Positions 1 to 8,942 of a stretch of DNA of 64,000 nucleotides are shown here, one piece after another. This DNA comes from Salinicola socius (GTDB lineage Bacteria; Pseudomonadota; Gammaproteobacteria; Pseudomonadales; Halomonadaceae). The stretch spans positions 1-64,000 of the forward strand of contig NZ_MSDO01000019.1 of the NCBI RefSeq assembly GCF_001937195.1, written 5' to 3'. Position 1 is the stretch's first letter. Each line of letters starts with the position of its first letter. The position numbers were made by a program, and so were the translations under genes. Under the pieces are notes generated by a model. The model saw only the letters and a program-made list of their open reading frames with translations, did not search any database and was not told the origin of the DNA.

Positions 1-48
1 GGCCTGCCGCCAGCGTTCAATCTGAGCCATGATCAAACTCTTCAGTTT
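1..48 (-). rRNA. rrs: 16S ribosomal RNA, 5' end only
   Basis: Read on the minus strand, the first 48 bases contain AGAGTTTGATCATGGCTCAG followed by ATTGAACGCTGGCGGCAGGC, the universal start of bacterial 16S rRNA. The mature 5' end is placed at 48 by alignment with the E. coli start (AAATTGAAGAG there, AAACTGAAGAG here). The rest of the gene and presumably the 23S and 5S genes lie to the left of the window. An rrn leader with boxA and two promoters precedes it on the minus strand. Confidence 0.97.
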
Positions 49-207
49 AAAGTCTGATAGTCCTTACTTTTCCCAGGCCCGAAGACAAAGGAAAAAAGCG
101 GACCAAACTTGGTTCAAGGTCAAACGAATCTTTGACGAGTCGCTTGCCTCGATATGTCGTGACTGACGTCACGCGAGAGCAAGCACCCACATCAATTACC
201 TGATCGA

Positions 208-219
208 TTGTTAAAGAGC
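208..219 (-). promoter_or_regulatory. rrn leader boxA antitermination site
   Basis: Minus-strand sequence GCTCTTTAACAA, followed by a stretch resembling the E. coli rrn leader (TGATGTGGGTGCT against TCTGTGTGGGCACT), matches the boxA element bound by NusB/NusE for ribosomal antitermination. It lies about 160 bases upstream of the 16S 5' end, the usual arrangement. The remaining leader (49-207) has no gene. Confidence 0.88.
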
Positions 220-315
220 GTTCCCACTTGGGAGTCTTGCGACTTCCGCCACGAGCCTGAAAGGTTTCAAGTGCTTGTCAGCGCTTGTTTTCTTGCTCGC
301 CGTAAGGAGTGGCGT

Positions 316-343
316 ATTTTAAGGATCTGGGCGAAGATGTCAA
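316..343 (-). promoter_or_regulatory. rrn promoter P2 (sigma-70 type)
   Basis: On the minus strand TTGACA (343-338) and TAAAAT (321-316) are separated by 16 bases, a near-consensus sigma-70 promoter reading toward the 16S gene. It sits about 100 bases upstream of boxA. Seen directly; promoter activity is inferred. Confidence 0.75.
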
Positions 344-415
344 CGTTTTTCTGTCGAATCCTGCCGGGCGCCGTTGCTGCTCAGTGGTGCCGATCCTGCG
401 AAGAACTGGGAAGCG

Positions 416-444
416 ATTGTGCCTGCCTCACCGCCTTGCGTCAA
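416..444 (-). promoter_or_regulatory. rrn promoter P1 (sigma-70 type)
   Basis: On the minus strand TTGACG (444-439) and CACAAT (421-416) are separated by exactly 17 bases. Just upstream is an A/T-rich stretch (TTTGATTGAAGAAATC) that could act as an UP element. Tandem P1/P2 promoters about 100 bases apart are typical of rrn operons. The stretch 445-628 beyond it holds no gene I can support; the small ORFs there are incidental. Confidence 0.7.
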
Positions 445-628
445 CCGATTTCTTCAATCAAATCAAACGCTTGGCTTTCTCCTTCACCGCCTCCGAGAAC
501 CTGTCTCGGCGACAGCGGATGCGTACTTTACGACTCTCGCCGGCACTTGGCAACCCCCGAGCAGACAAAAATCTGATGATCTCTACCGCGGGTCATCAAG
601 TTGTCATCTAGCCGATGTCACTGCCCGC

Positions 629-2113
629 CTAGATAGCCCAAAGTCCCACGAAAGCATCGACCGGCATCGACGCGAGTCGCGCTTCGTCTTCATACAGTGC
701 GAGGATCTGTTCACAGCGCTGCGCGGGAAAGCGCGTCGCCAGGTTGTGCCGAAACTTCTTCTTCAGCAGCGGAATCCCTTCTTCACGTCGCCGGCGATGG
801 CCTAGCGGATACTCTACCGCCACTTTTTCTGTGTGCGTGCCGTCGCTGAAGAAAACCTGAACCGCGTTGGCGATGGAGCGTTTGTCGGCCTGATGATAGT
901 CACGGCTGTAGCGCTCGTCTTCGATCACTTCCATCTTGTCGCGCAGACGATCGATGATCGGATTGGCAAGATGGAAATCATCTTCGTAATGCTCTGCGGT
1001 CAAATCTCCGAACGCCAGGGGCACGGCAATCATGTACTGAAGACAGTGATCCCGATCGGCCGGGTTGGCGAGCTCTCCCGCCTTGGAAATGATGCGGATG
1101 GCCGACTCGTGAGTGGTCACCACGATACGCTCGATCTCGTTCAGGCGATCACACACTTGAGGGTGAAGAGTGACGGCTGCTTCTGCCGCCGTCTGGGCAT
1201 GGAATTCAGCCGGGAAACTGATCTTGAACAGCACATTTTCCATGACATAACTACCGTAGTCCTGCTCGACCCGGAAGCGGCGCTCGGCTTCGGGCTTGAT
1301 CGCCTGATCCTTGTTGGTCTTGCTGAACAGGACATCATAAAAGCCCCATTGCGGTGCCGAGAGCACACCAGGAATCCCCATCTCCCCTCGCATGGCAATA
1401 TCCACGAGCCTCACCGCCCGGGAAGTGGCATCTCCCGCGGCCCAACTCTTGCGCGATCCGGCATTGGGCGCGTGGCGATAGGTTCGAAGACTCTGTCCAT
1501 CGACGAAGGCATGCGACAGCGCCGAAAGCAGCTGCTCTCGGCTGGCACCCATCAACTTCGCAACCACGGCGGTCGATGCCACCTTGACCAGCACCACATG
1601 ATCCAGGCCCACCCGATTGAACGAGTTTTCGAGCGCCAGTACCCCCTGAATCTCATGGGCCATGATCATCGCCTCGAGCACGTCGCGCATGAACAGCGGG
1701 GGGTGCCCCTTTGCCGGACGCTGCTGAGATGCGTGATCGGCCACCGCCAGAATCGCGCCGAGATTGTCAGACGGATGCCCCCATTCCGCTGCCAGCCAGG
1801 TGTCGTTGTAATCCAGCCAGCGAATGATACAGCCGATATCCCAGGCGGCCTTGACCGGATCGAGACGAAGCTGGGTTCCCGGAACACGCGCGCCATTGGG
1901 AACGAACGTACCTTCGACCAGCGGGCCCAGATGCTTGGTGCATTCCGGAAAACGCAGCGCCAGCAGCCCGCAACCCAGCGTGTCCATCAAGCAGTGCCGC
2001 GCCGTGTCCAACGCCTCCTGACTCTCGATACGATAATCGAGAACGTAATCCGCAATGGCCTGAAGCTCCGGATCGTAATCGGGGCGCTGATTGAGGTCGA
2101 CGTTGGCACTCAT
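629..2113 (-). CDS. prpD: 2-methylcitrate dehydratase PrpD
   Basis: PrpD removes water from 2-methylcitrate to give 2-methyl-cis-aconitate in the cytoplasmic methylcitrate cycle that consumes propionyl-CoA. The 494-residue product has the usual PrpD length and closely matches the E. coli protein as remembered, including [37 protein letters not shown] and NPADRDHC. The start at 2113 (MSANVD) was chosen over an upstream in-frame ATG because AAGGAC lies at Shine-Dalgarno distance and it gives the family N-terminus. It is the last gene of the prp operon, 65 bases after prpC. This MmgE/PrpD-type enzyme needs no iron-sulfur cluster; the alternative acnD-prpF route is absent here. Confidence 0.96.
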   Translation of the reverse strand: MSANVDLNQRPDYDPELQAIADYVLDYRIESQEALDTARHCLMDTLGCGLLALRFPECTKHLGPLVEGTFVPNGARVPGTQLRLDPVKAAWDIGCIIRWLDYNDTWLAAEWGHPSDNLGAILAVADHASQQRPAKGHPPLFMRDVLEAMIMAHEIQGVLALENSFNRVGLDHVVLVKVASTAVVAKLMGASREQLLSALSHAFVDGQSLRTYRHAPNAGSRKSWAAGDATSRAVRLVDIAMRGEMGIPGVLSAPQWGFYDVLFSKTNKDQAIKPEAERRFRVEQDYGSYVMENVLFKISFPAEFHAQTAAEAAVTLHPQVCDRLNEIERIVVTTHESAIRIISKAGELANPADRDHCLQYMIAVPLAFGDLTAEHYEDDFHLANPIIDRLRDKMEVIEDERYSRDYHQADKRSIANAVQVFFSDGTHTEKVAVEYPLGHRRRREEGIPLLKKKFRHNLATRFPAQRCEQILALYEDEARLASMPVDAFVGLWAI

Positions 2114-2178
2114 GAAATGGCGTCCTTGGTTATGTCGGTGTAAGAAGCCCGTGTCTCGCCACACGCTCCCGTTTCACA

Positions 2179-3300
2179 CTATCGCTGCTCGATCGGCACC
2201 CACTCGCGTCTTTCCGGGCCTGCGTAGTCCGCGCTGGGACGGATAATGCGATTGTTGCCGCGCTGCTCGAAGACGTGAGCGCACCATCCCGTCAGGCGGG
2301 AGCAGACGAAGATCGGCGTGAACAGCTTGGTGGGGATACCCATGAAGTGATAGGCACTGGCGTGATAGAAGTCCGCGTTGGGAAAGAGCGTCTTCTCTCG
2401 CCACATGACTTCGTCGACACGTTCCGATACGGCATAGAGGTGATTGTCGCCCACGTCGTCCGCCAGCTTCCGGGCCCACTCCTTGATGATCGCGCTACGG
2501 GGATCTGACTCGCGATAGATGGCATGTCCGAAGCCCATGATCTTGTCCTTGCGCTCGAGCATTTCGAGAATGCGCCGCTCCGCTTCGTCCGGCGTCGACC
2601 AGCGACTGATCATCTCCATCGCCGCCTCGTTGGCGCCACCATGCAGAGGGCCCCGCAACGAACCGATCGCCCCTGTGATGCAGCTGTGCAGATCCGATAG
2701 CGTCGACGCGCAGACTCGCGCCGTGAAGGTCGAAGCATTGAACTCGTGTTCGGCATAGAGGATCAGCGAAACGTTCATCACTCGCGCATGCAGGTCCGAC
2801 GCGGGCTTGCCGTGCAGTAGATGCAGGAAGTGCCCCCCCACGGAGATATCGTCAGTCTCGGTCTCGATACGTTCACCGTAGAGTGAATATCGGTACCAGT
2901 AGTTGAGAATCGACGGCGTCACGGCCAACAAACGATCTGCATGACGCTGCTGCTCTTCCAAGCGCTGCTCGGTTTCCAGGTTTCCCAGCATGGATGTGCC
3001 CGTGCGCAGGACATCCATCGGGTGGGCATCGGACGGGATCTGTTCCAATACCTTCTTCAAGGGTGACGGGAGCGAGCGTGAACGTTGAAGTTGTGCAATG
3101 TAATCCTCCAGCTGCTGCTGAGTGGGAAGCGCCCCCTTCAGCAACAGGTAGGCAACTTCTTCGAAGCGGGCGTTCTCGGCCAGCGTCTGGATGTCATAAC
3201 CGCGATAGGTGAGGCCGGAGCCGCTCTTGCCGACCGTGCAGATCTCGGTCGACCCTGCACTTTGCCCTCTCAGCCCGGTGCTTTGGGGTTGGTTCACCAT
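2179..3300 (-). CDS. prpC: 2-methylcitrate synthase PrpC
   Basis: PrpC condenses propionyl-CoA with oxaloacetate to form 2-methylcitrate. The 373-residue protein is a short citrate-synthase-fold enzyme of the PrpC/CitZ size class. The catalytic residues are recognisable: His in HGGANEAAM, His in GFGHAIY, and the Asp in NADFYHAS. The N-terminal CTVGKSGSGLTYRGYDI segment is the PrpC type, without the long N-terminal domain of the TCA enzyme GltA. CAGGAGAGC stands at Shine-Dalgarno distance from the ATG. It lies 37 bases after prpB and before prpD, so all are probably one transcript. Confidence 0.95.
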   Translation of the reverse strand: MVNQPQSTGLRGQSAGSTEICTVGKSGSGLTYRGYDIQTLAENARFEEVAYLLLKGALPTQQQLEDYIAQLQRSRSLPSPLKKVLEQIPSDAHPMDVLRTGTSMLGNLETEQRLEEQQRHADRLLAVTPSILNYWYRYSLYGERIETETDDISVGGHFLHLLHGKPASDLHARVMNVSLILYAEHEFNASTFTARVCASTLSDLHSCITGAIGSLRGPLHGGANEAAMEMISRWSTPDEAERRILEMLERKDKIMGFGHAIYRESDPRSAIIKEWARKLADDVGDNHLYAVSERVDEVMWREKTLFPNADFYHASAYHFMGIPTKLFTPIFVCSRLTGWCAHVFEQRGNNRIIRPSADYAGPERREWVPIEQR

Positions 3301-3337
3301 GATGCTCTCCTGGACTTAGCCTGAAAAATGCCTGCGC

Positions 3338-4222
3338 TCAGTCGCTCCCTCTCTCGAACAGCGAATCGAGCTTGCGTTCGAAAGCGTGATAGTCGAGGAA
3401 TTCATAAAGCTCCTCTCGCGTCTGCATCGAATCGACGACATCTCGCTGATGCCCTTTGGCATGAATATCCTGATACACCTTGAGTGCCGCAGCGTTCATC
3501 GCCCGAAACGCCGACAGCGGATAGAGCACCATTCGACAGCCGACTTCCGCCAGCTCCTGCTGGGTAAATAGCGGCGTCGCGCCAAACTCGGTGATATTGG
3601 CGAGAATCGGTGCCTCGACGCCCTCGCAGAACGCCCGATAGTCATCCAGGGTGTGAACCGCTTCGGCGAAGATCGCATCCGCCCCCGCTTCGACGCAGGC
3701 GTTGGCACGTTCGACAGCGGCCGCAAGCCCCTCCTTCTGGAAGGCATCGGTACGTGCGATGAGATAGAAATCCGGATCGCGCCGGGCGTCGGAGGCAGCC
3801 TTGATGCGATCCACCATCTCCGATTGGGAAACGATCTCCTTGTTGGGGCGATGACCGCAGCGTTTCTGGGCTACCTGATCCTCGAGATGGACCGCGGCGA
3901 CACCGGCACGCTCCATCTCCTTGACCGTGCGGGCGATGTTGAACGCTCCGCCCCAGCCGGTATCGATATCCACCAGCAGCGGGAGATCGCAGGCACCAGT
4001 GATTCGACGGGCGTCTTCCACGACATCGTTGAGCGTGGTCATGCCAAGATCCGGCAACCCGTAGGACGCGTTGGCCACGCCACCGCCGGAAAGATAGAGC
4101 GCATGATGCCCGACAGCCTTAGCCATCATCGCGCTGTAAGCGTTGATGGCGCCGACGATGGGCAACGGGCGATGAGTGTCGAGCGCTTCACGAAAGCGGC
4201 CACCGGGGCTCGGATGGGTCAT
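3338..4222 (-). CDS. prpB: 2-methylisocitrate lyase PrpB
   Basis: PrpB cleaves 2-methylisocitrate to pyruvate and succinate, the last step of the methylcitrate cycle. The 294-residue sequence has the isocitrate lyase/PEP mutase barrel signature, with the active-site Cys in [10 protein letters not shown], the metal-binding region [11 protein letters not shown], and the ending [14 protein letters not shown]. The start is at 4222 (MTHPSP); the much longer in-frame extension upstream overlaps the regulator and has no family similarity. AAGGA precedes the ATG. The start overlaps the regulator stop by 4 bases (ATGA), indicating translational coupling. Confidence 0.95.
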   Translation of the reverse strand: MTHPSPGGRFREALDTHRPLPIVGAINAYSAMMAKAVGHHALYLSGGGVANASYGLPDLGMTTLNDVVEDARRITGACDLPLLVDIDTGWGGAFNIARTVKEMERAGVAAVHLEDQVAQKRCGHRPNKEIVSQSEMVDRIKAASDARRDPDFYLIARTDAFQKEGLAAAVERANACVEAGADAIFAEAVHTLDDYRAFCEGVEAPILANITEFGATPLFTQQELAEVGCRMVLYPLSAFRAMNAAALKVYQDIHAKGHQRDVVDSMQTREELYEFLDYHAFERKLDSLFERGSD

Positions 4223-4965
4223 GATTCGATCCTTGGGGTTTCGGGTGAATGCACCGCTTCGTCGCCTAGTGTGCGGGCATAGTGCGCCGCGACGTTTTCT
4301 CGAGAAGCGCTGACATGGCGACGCATCAACAGTTCGGCCAGTTCGGCGTCGCCCGCTTCGATCGCATCGACGATACGGTGGTGCTCGACGAATGCGCGTT
4401 GCGGCCGGGAGCCGTTGGCGCTGAATTGAGTACGGTAGAGCCGCACCAGGTAATAGAGGTCGTCGCATAGCAGCGTCATCAGCATGCGATTGTGACTGCC
4501 CTGCACGATGCGGTAATGGAAGTCGAGATCGCCCTCGCGCTGGTAGTAGGCCTCGCCACTGGAAAGGTCTTCCTGGCGCTCGTGGAAAGCCAGCACTTCG
4601 CGCAGGCCGGCGATTTCCTCGGCCGTCATCGACTTGGCGGCCAATCTCGCGGCCATGCTTTCCAGAGCCTCTCGAACGTCGAACAGCTCCAACAGCTCGT
4701 CCATCGACAGCTTGACGACACGAGCACCCACATGTGGCACCCGCTCGATCAGCCGATAGGTCTCCAGCCGTCGCATGGCTTCCCGCAACGGACCGCGCGA
4801 GATACCGTAGTGGGTCGAGAGCTCCGGTTCCGTGATACGAGTGCCGGGGGGGAGCTCGCCTCGGACGATGGCACGCTGCAACTGATGAAAAACGCGCTCG
4901 GCAAGCGTGCGAACCACGGGGAGCTCGGTATCGGCGTCATGCATATCGGAAATTGGCTGAGGCAT
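4219..4965 (-). CDS. GntR-family (FCD subfamily) regulator of the prp operon
   Basis: This 248-residue protein has an N-terminal winged helix (about 20-85, including [16 protein letters not shown]) and an all-helical FCD ligand-binding domain (about 95-230, including [17 protein letters not shown]). FCD regulators usually bind small organic acids. Position as first gene of the prp operon, coupled to prpB by a 4-base overlap, indicates control of propionate catabolism and probably autoregulation. The ligand is not known; 2-methylcitrate is the expected candidate from other prp systems. A perfect palindrome lies 2 bases upstream of the ATG. It is not the sigma-54-type PrpR of enteric bacteria. 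Confidence 0.9.
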   Translation of the reverse strand: MPQPISDMHDADTELPVVRTLAERVFHQLQRAIVRGELPPGTRITEPELSTHYGISRGPLREAMRRLETYRLIERVPHVGARVVKLSMDELLELFDVREALESMAARLAAKSMTAEEIAGLREVLAFHERQEDLSSGEAYYQREGDLDFHYRIVQGSHNRMLMTLLCDDLYYLVRLYRTQFSANGSRPQRAFVEHHRIVDAIEAGDAELAELLMRRHVSASRENVAAHYARTLGDEAVHSPETPRIES

Positions 4966-4967
4966 TG

Positions 4968-4981
4968 AATTGTTAACAATT
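4968..4981. promoter_or_regulatory. Candidate operator of the prp GntR regulator
   Basis: AATTGTTAACAATT is a perfect 14-base palindrome ending 2 bases before the regulator start codon. A related site, ATTGTCAACAAT (5086-5097), lies about 115 bases farther upstream and overlaps a minus-strand TTGACA. Paired TTGTnnACAA-type sites are typical for FCD-subfamily GntR regulators. Binding is inferred. Confidence 0.6.
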
Positions 4982-5085
4982 GGAGGGCGAAGTCCCCATG
5001 ATAGGCGGCCCGTTTTTGTTGATCAATGGAAAAAAGCTCGCAATGACTACACTTTAGTCGGAATACCAACGCCTTCCCATGCGAC

Positions 5086-5097
5086 ATTGTCAACAAT
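5086..5097. promoter_or_regulatory. Second candidate GntR operator overlapping a possible -35
   Basis: ATTGTCAACAAT differs from the proximal palindrome core TTGTTAACAA by one base. On the minus strand it contains TTGACA, a perfect -35 hexamer reading toward the prp operon, so a repressor bound here would block RNA polymerase. No strong -10 is evident at 17 bases. Confidence 0.45.
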
Positions 5098-5338
5098 TAG
5101 GCTGGGCAAGACGAGCCAGTGCTGCCAGTCATTCTGCCTCGAGGCGAATCAGGCCGTACCACAACGCCCCGAACGGAGATCCGTGGGCCTCGCTCGTCGG
5201 CATCACTCCCGATAGACTTGGCGCCCGATACTCACTGCCTGACACGCATCGCCCAGACTTTCTTGTCCGGTATCGCGCAGCACGGCAGGGTCCCGACGGC
5301 CCGTCGTCGTCCAGGCGTCAGGCGTCGTGCGCTCCCCG

Positions 5339-5410
5339 GGCGTCTTTCATTTCTCAGGCGTCTTTCATTCCTCAGGCGTCTTTCATTCCTCAGGCGTCTT
5401 TCATTCCTCA
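5339..5410. repeat. 18-bp tandem repeat, four copies
   Basis: Four head-to-tail copies of GGCGTCTTTCATTCCTCA (first copy with one T for C) occupy 5339-5410, ending 12 bases before the pabB start codon. The array is followed at once by GGAATAGTATTA and the ATG, so the Shine-Dalgarno region abuts it. It may be a variable-number array upstream of pabB. Confidence 0.95.
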
Positions 5411-5422
5411 GGAATAGTATTA

Positions 5423-6850
5423 ATGGCCGATACGAGACCCCGGCTCGAGATAACCGACTTTCCCTATACGCCCGATCCGGCCTCGCTCTTCGAACGATTG
5501 CAGCGACGTCCGGGTGCCGTATTACTGGATAGTGGGCGCCCGAACGCGCCGGGCGGCCTCTTCGACATTATCAGCAGCGATCCGCTGGCGATGCTGAGCG
5601 TCGATGATGGCCTGACGCGGTGCGAACCGCCGATGCCGCTGCCCGCCGAGCCCTTCGAGGCTCAGCAGGCTCTCCTGGATCACGCCGAGACCGAGCTGCT
5701 GCCTCTACTGACAAAGGCCGTAGCGGCCGAGGCGAAGGCGCTCCCGTTTCTCGGTGGCCTGCTCGGCTATTGGGGCTATTCACTGATGAACTCCCACGAG
5801 CCGACTCATTCGACAACAGGACAAAGCGACCAGCGCCCGGGACCCAGCCTGCCAGCAGCCCGGCTGGGACTTTACGACTGGGCGCTGATCCAGAATCACG
5901 ACACGCAACGCACGCTGCTCGTCGCGACGGCTGCGCGCCGAGAGCAGGTGATCGATTGGCTGAAAGAACCCGCGAAGCCGGACTCGGCCTACTTCACATT
6001 GACCAGTGAATTCGTGGGCGATATCGACCGCGCCAGCTACGGAAGACGCTTTCAACGGGTCATCGACTACATTCACGCGGGCGATTGCTACCAGATCAAC
6101 CTGGCACAGCGTTTTACCGCAAAGTTTCAGGGAAGTACCTGGCAGGCGTATCGGCGTCTACGCCTCGCCACCCCGACGCCCTACGGCGGTTATCTCGCGT
6201 GGGCAGACCAGGCCATTCTGTCGCTATCACCGGAGCGCTTCATCGGCGTTGCCGACGGTCAGGTCGCAACGCGCCCGATCAAGGGCACCCGCCCCCGCGG
6301 GCGGACGGCCGATGAAGACCTATGCCTGGCAACCGAACTCCAGCAGAGCGCCAAGGATCGTGCCGAGAACATCATGATCGTCGATCTCCTGCGCAACGAT
6401 CTCGGCCGCGTCTGTCGTCCCGGCAGCGTCGCGGTCCCGCAGCTATGCGGGTTGGAGAGCTATGCCAACGTTCATCACCTGGTCAGCATCGTACGTGGCG
6501 AACTGGCGGCAGGCGCAACGCCACTGGACCTTCTGGCCGCTGCATTTCCCGGCGGCTCGATTACCGGCGCCCCCAAACATCGCGCCATGCAGATCATCGA
6601 TGAGCTGGAACCCTGTCAGCGCAGCGTCTACTGCGGCAGCCTCGGCTACGTCGACCGGCGTGGCCGACTGGACAGTTCGATCGCCATTCGCACTGTGATT
6701 GCCGATGGCGACACTCTGCATATCTGGGGTGGCGGCGGACTCGTCGCGGATTCGGATGAAGAAGCGGAGTATCAGGAGACGCTCGCCAAGATCGAACGCC
6801 TGATGCAAGCGCTGACCAGCCAGGTCCACGACGAGAACGATTCCCAATAG
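5423..6850 (+). CDS. pabB: Aminodeoxychorismate synthase component I PabB
   Basis: PabB converts chorismate, with ammonia supplied by PabA, to 4-amino-4-deoxychorismate for folate synthesis. The 475-residue protein has an N-terminal Anth_synt_I-type half and a C-terminal chorismate-binding domain with PIKGTRPRG, ENIMIVDLLRNDLGRV and GGSITGAPKHRAMQ. PIKGT is diagnostic for PabB rather than anthranilate synthase TrpE. The ATG at 5423 follows AGGA at about 9 bases; the longer in-frame ORF only adds translated tandem repeats. No pabA or pabC lies nearby. The ABC permease starts 7 bases after the stop, so the genes may be cotranscribed. Confidence 0.93.
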   Translation: MADTRPRLEITDFPYTPDPASLFERLQRRPGAVLLDSGRPNAPGGLFDIISSDPLAMLSVDDGLTRCEPPMPLPAEPFEAQQALLDHAETELLPLLTKAVAAEAKALPFLGGLLGYWGYSLMNSHEPTHSTTGQSDQRPGPSLPAARLGLYDWALIQNHDTQRTLLVATAARREQVIDWLKEPAKPDSAYFTLTSEFVGDIDRASYGRRFQRVIDYIHAGDCYQINLAQRFTAKFQGSTWQAYRRLRLATPTPYGGYLAWADQAILSLSPERFIGVADGQVATRPIKGTRPRGRTADEDLCLATELQQSAKDRAENIMIVDLLRNDLGRVCRPGSVAVPQLCGLESYANVHHLVSIVRGELAAGATPLDLLAAAFPGGSITGAPKHRAMQIIDELEPCQRSVYCGSLGYVDRRGRLDSSIAIRTVIADGDTLHIWGGGGLVADSDEEAEYQETLAKIERLMQALTSQVHDENDSQ

Positions 6851-6857
6851 TATTTCA

Positions 6858-7982
6858 TTGGTTTACGCTGCCTGTCGCCATCGTCAAACAACGAACACTG
6901 CCTTGAGAACCCACACGATCTCGCCTCACGCTACAGCGCCGAACTCCACCATCAGCCGCTATCTGGCTCGCCGCCGACGTCAGCTGTGGCTCATCGCTGT
7001 GACCGCCCTGGCAACATTGATCTCGCTGTTGGTCGACGTCGCCACCGGGCCTGGCGCCTATCCGCTCGTTGACGTGATGAAGGCTCTGGTGACGCCCGCA
7101 GGAGTGCCCCACATTCTTCACGTCGTGGTCTGGGAGATACGACTGCCGGTGGCACTGATGGCCATCGTCGTCGGCGCCAGTCTCGCCGTCGCCGGCGCAC
7201 AAATGCAGACGCTGCTCAACAATCCACTCGCCGATCCGTTCACGCTCGGCATCTCTTCCGCCGCCAGTTTCGGCGCGGCACTGGCGATCGTGCTGGGTTT
7301 CGGCGTTCTGCCCGTCGCCGGGACACTGCTGTTGACCGGCAACGCTTTCGTGCTGGCCATGCTCGCCTCGCTGATGATCTGGGGATTGAGCAGGCTACGC
7401 GGTGTCAGCGTGCAGACGATGGTGCTGATGGGCATCGCGATCATGTTCTTCTTCAATGCCCTGCTGGGAATTCTGCAGTACGTCGCCTCCGCCGAGTCGC
7501 TGCAGCAACTGGTGTTCTGGTCTCTGGGCAGCCTGAACAAGGCGAGCTGGGGCAAGGTCGGGCTGGCGGGGCTGGCACTGGTGGTGACGACGCCGATCTT
7601 CGTCCTCGCGCGATGGCATCTCACCGCGCTGCGGCTGGGAGACATTCAGGCCAAGGCAATGGGAATCGACGTCGGCCGACTTCGGCTACGCATGCTGCTG
7701 TGCTGCGCGCTGCTATCCGCAACGGCAGTGGCTTTCGTCGGCACGATCGGTTTCGTCGGGCTGGTCGGCCCGCATATTGCCCGACTTCTGGTCGGCGAGG
7801 ATCAGCGCACATTCCTACCGATGTCGGCGCTGACCGGCGCGCTGATTCTGTCGTTGACCTCGATTCTCTCGAAGACGCTGATTCCCGGGATTCTGCTCCC
7901 CATCGGCATTCTCACCGCGCTGATCGGATTGCCGTTTTTCGTTTCGCTGGTGCTGCGCTCGCGCAAGGAGATCTGGCGATGA
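6858..7982 (+). CDS. FecCD/BtuC-family ABC transporter permease
   Basis: The 374-residue product is an integral inner-membrane subunit of an iron-siderophore, haem or cobalamin importer. About nine to ten hydrophobic segments follow a basic N-terminal tail, with family motifs EIRLPVALMAIVVGASLAVAG, NNPLADPFTLGISS, LVFWSLGSLNKASW and GTIGFVGLVGPHIARLL. No ATG exists early in the frame: TTG at 6858 or TTG at 6903 are the possible starts and neither has a strong ribosome site, so the N-terminus is uncertain. Its stop overlaps the ATPase start by 4 bases. The periplasmic binding protein is not in this window, so the substrate cannot be assigned. Confidence 0.88.
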   Translation: MVYAACRHRQTTNTALRTHTISPHATAPNSTISRYLARRRRQLWLIAVTALATLISLLVDVATGPGAYPLVDVMKALVTPAGVPHILHVVVWEIRLPVALMAIVVGASLAVAGAQMQTLLNNPLADPFTLGISSAASFGAALAIVLGFGVLPVAGTLLLTGNAFVLAMLASLMIWGLSRLRGVSVQTMVLMGIAIMFFFNALLGILQYVASAESLQQLVFWSLGSLNKASWGKVGLAGLALVVTTPIFVLARWHLTALRLGDIQAKAMGIDVGRLRLRMLLCCALLSATAVAFVGTIGFVGLVGPHIARLLVGEDQRTFLPMSALTGALILSLTSILSKTLIPGILLPIGILTALIGLPFFVSLVLRSRKEIWR

Positions 7983-8761
7983 CGCTACGCATCGACCGTC
8001 TCGACTGCACCCTGGGCAAACGCAGGATCCTGCGGGACCTGTCGGGGCTGGAGGCAAGACCGGGAGAAATCACGGCGTTGATCGGGCCCAACGGCGCGGG
8101 GAAATCGACACTGCTGAAAGCTATCGCCGGCATCGAAACCGCCAGCGGGCGCATCACCCTGGGCGAACAGACGCTCGATGCGCTGTCCCTCGAGCGCCGC
8201 AGCCGACTGCTCTACTATCTGCCTCAGGACACCAGCACCCAGGCCGCGTTGAGTGTCTTCGAGGCCGTGCTGCTGGCCCGTCGAACGCAGATAGCCGAGC
8301 CTGTCGACAGCGCGCTGTCGGCGGTCGAACGGGCGCTGAAATCGCTGGAGCTCGAGCCGCTGGCCGAACGCGAGCTGACGGTACTGTCCGGCGGCCAACG
8401 GCAGCGGGTCGCCATCGCTCAGGCCATCGTACGTCGCCCGAAACTGCTGATGCTCGACGAGCCGACCAGCGCGCTGGATCTGCATCATCAGCTACAGGTG
8501 CTCGATTATCTGCAGCGTCTGGCACGCCGAGAACGCGTCGTGATCCTGCTGGCCATTCACGACCTCAATCTGGCCGCACGCTTCGCCGACCATCTATGGG
8601 TGGTCAAGCAAGGCCTTCATGTGGCCAGCGGCACCCCAGGCCAGGTTCTGACCCAAGAGCGCCTTCGGGAGGTCTACGCCATCGAGGCTCATGTCGAATG
8701 GCCGTCCGATGCCCCACCCCGCGTGACTCCGCTATCGGCACTACGCCAACTGGGTGGTTGA
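7979..8761 (+). CDS. ABC transporter ATPase of FecE/BtuD type
   Basis: This 260-residue cytoplasmic ATPase powers the permease encoded just upstream (ATGA overlap). It shows Walker A GPNGAGKST (about 38-46), signature LSGGQRQRVAIAQAI, Walker B LLMLDEPTSALD and the switch histidine in AIHDLNLAARFADH. The length and the DLNLAARFADHLWVVKQG stretch are typical of siderophore/cobalamin importers. The C-terminal tail beyond 240 is Pro/Ser rich. No substrate-binding protein or TonB receptor is adjacent; these must be encoded elsewhere. Confidence 0.92.
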   Translation: MTLRIDRLDCTLGKRRILRDLSGLEARPGEITALIGPNGAGKSTLLKAIAGIETASGRITLGEQTLDALSLERRSRLLYYLPQDTSTQAALSVFEAVLLARRTQIAEPVDSALSAVERALKSLELEPLAERELTVLSGGQRQRVAIAQAIVRRPKLLMLDEPTSALDLHHQLQVLDYLQRLARRERVVILLAIHDLNLAARFADHLWVVKQGLHVASGTPGQVLTQERLREVYAIEAHVEWPSDAPPRVTPLSALRQLGG

Positions 8762-8942
8762 TCGCCGGGAGCCAATCCCCGGTGTGATAATTCGGTTATC
8801 TATCAAACTAACCAAACGGTATTGGTCGATACCGGGACAGGATTGGTAGAGTGCCGATATTCCATACCCCTAGTGGCAGCGTTCCCTCGTTACGCTGAAC
8901 CAAGCCCTCAGCGCGGTGTGACCACCTTCGAAGGAGTCAACC

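Larger units (their letters stand above)
4966..5422. other. Intergenic region between prp operon and pabB
   Basis: This 457-base divergent gap holds the two candidate GntR sites (4968-4981, 5086-5097), a GACTA/TAGTC inverted repeat near 5045, and the 18-base tandem repeat array at 5339-5410. No convincing gene is seen; overlapping small ORFs read through the repeat and have no family features. Confidence 0.6.

Noticed and set aside
208-805. Three overlapping ORFs at the left edge
   Set aside because: They cover the rrn promoters, boxA and the prpD 3' end; none has a ribosome site or features.
833-2143. 436-residue plus-strand ORF opposite prpD
   Set aside because: It lies wholly antisense to a well-conserved prpD, is rich in Arg/His as expected of a shadow frame in G+C-rich DNA, and has no motif.
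5339-5410. CRISPR array
   Set aside because: Copies are head to tail with no spacers and no cas genes in the window; it is a plain tandem repeat.
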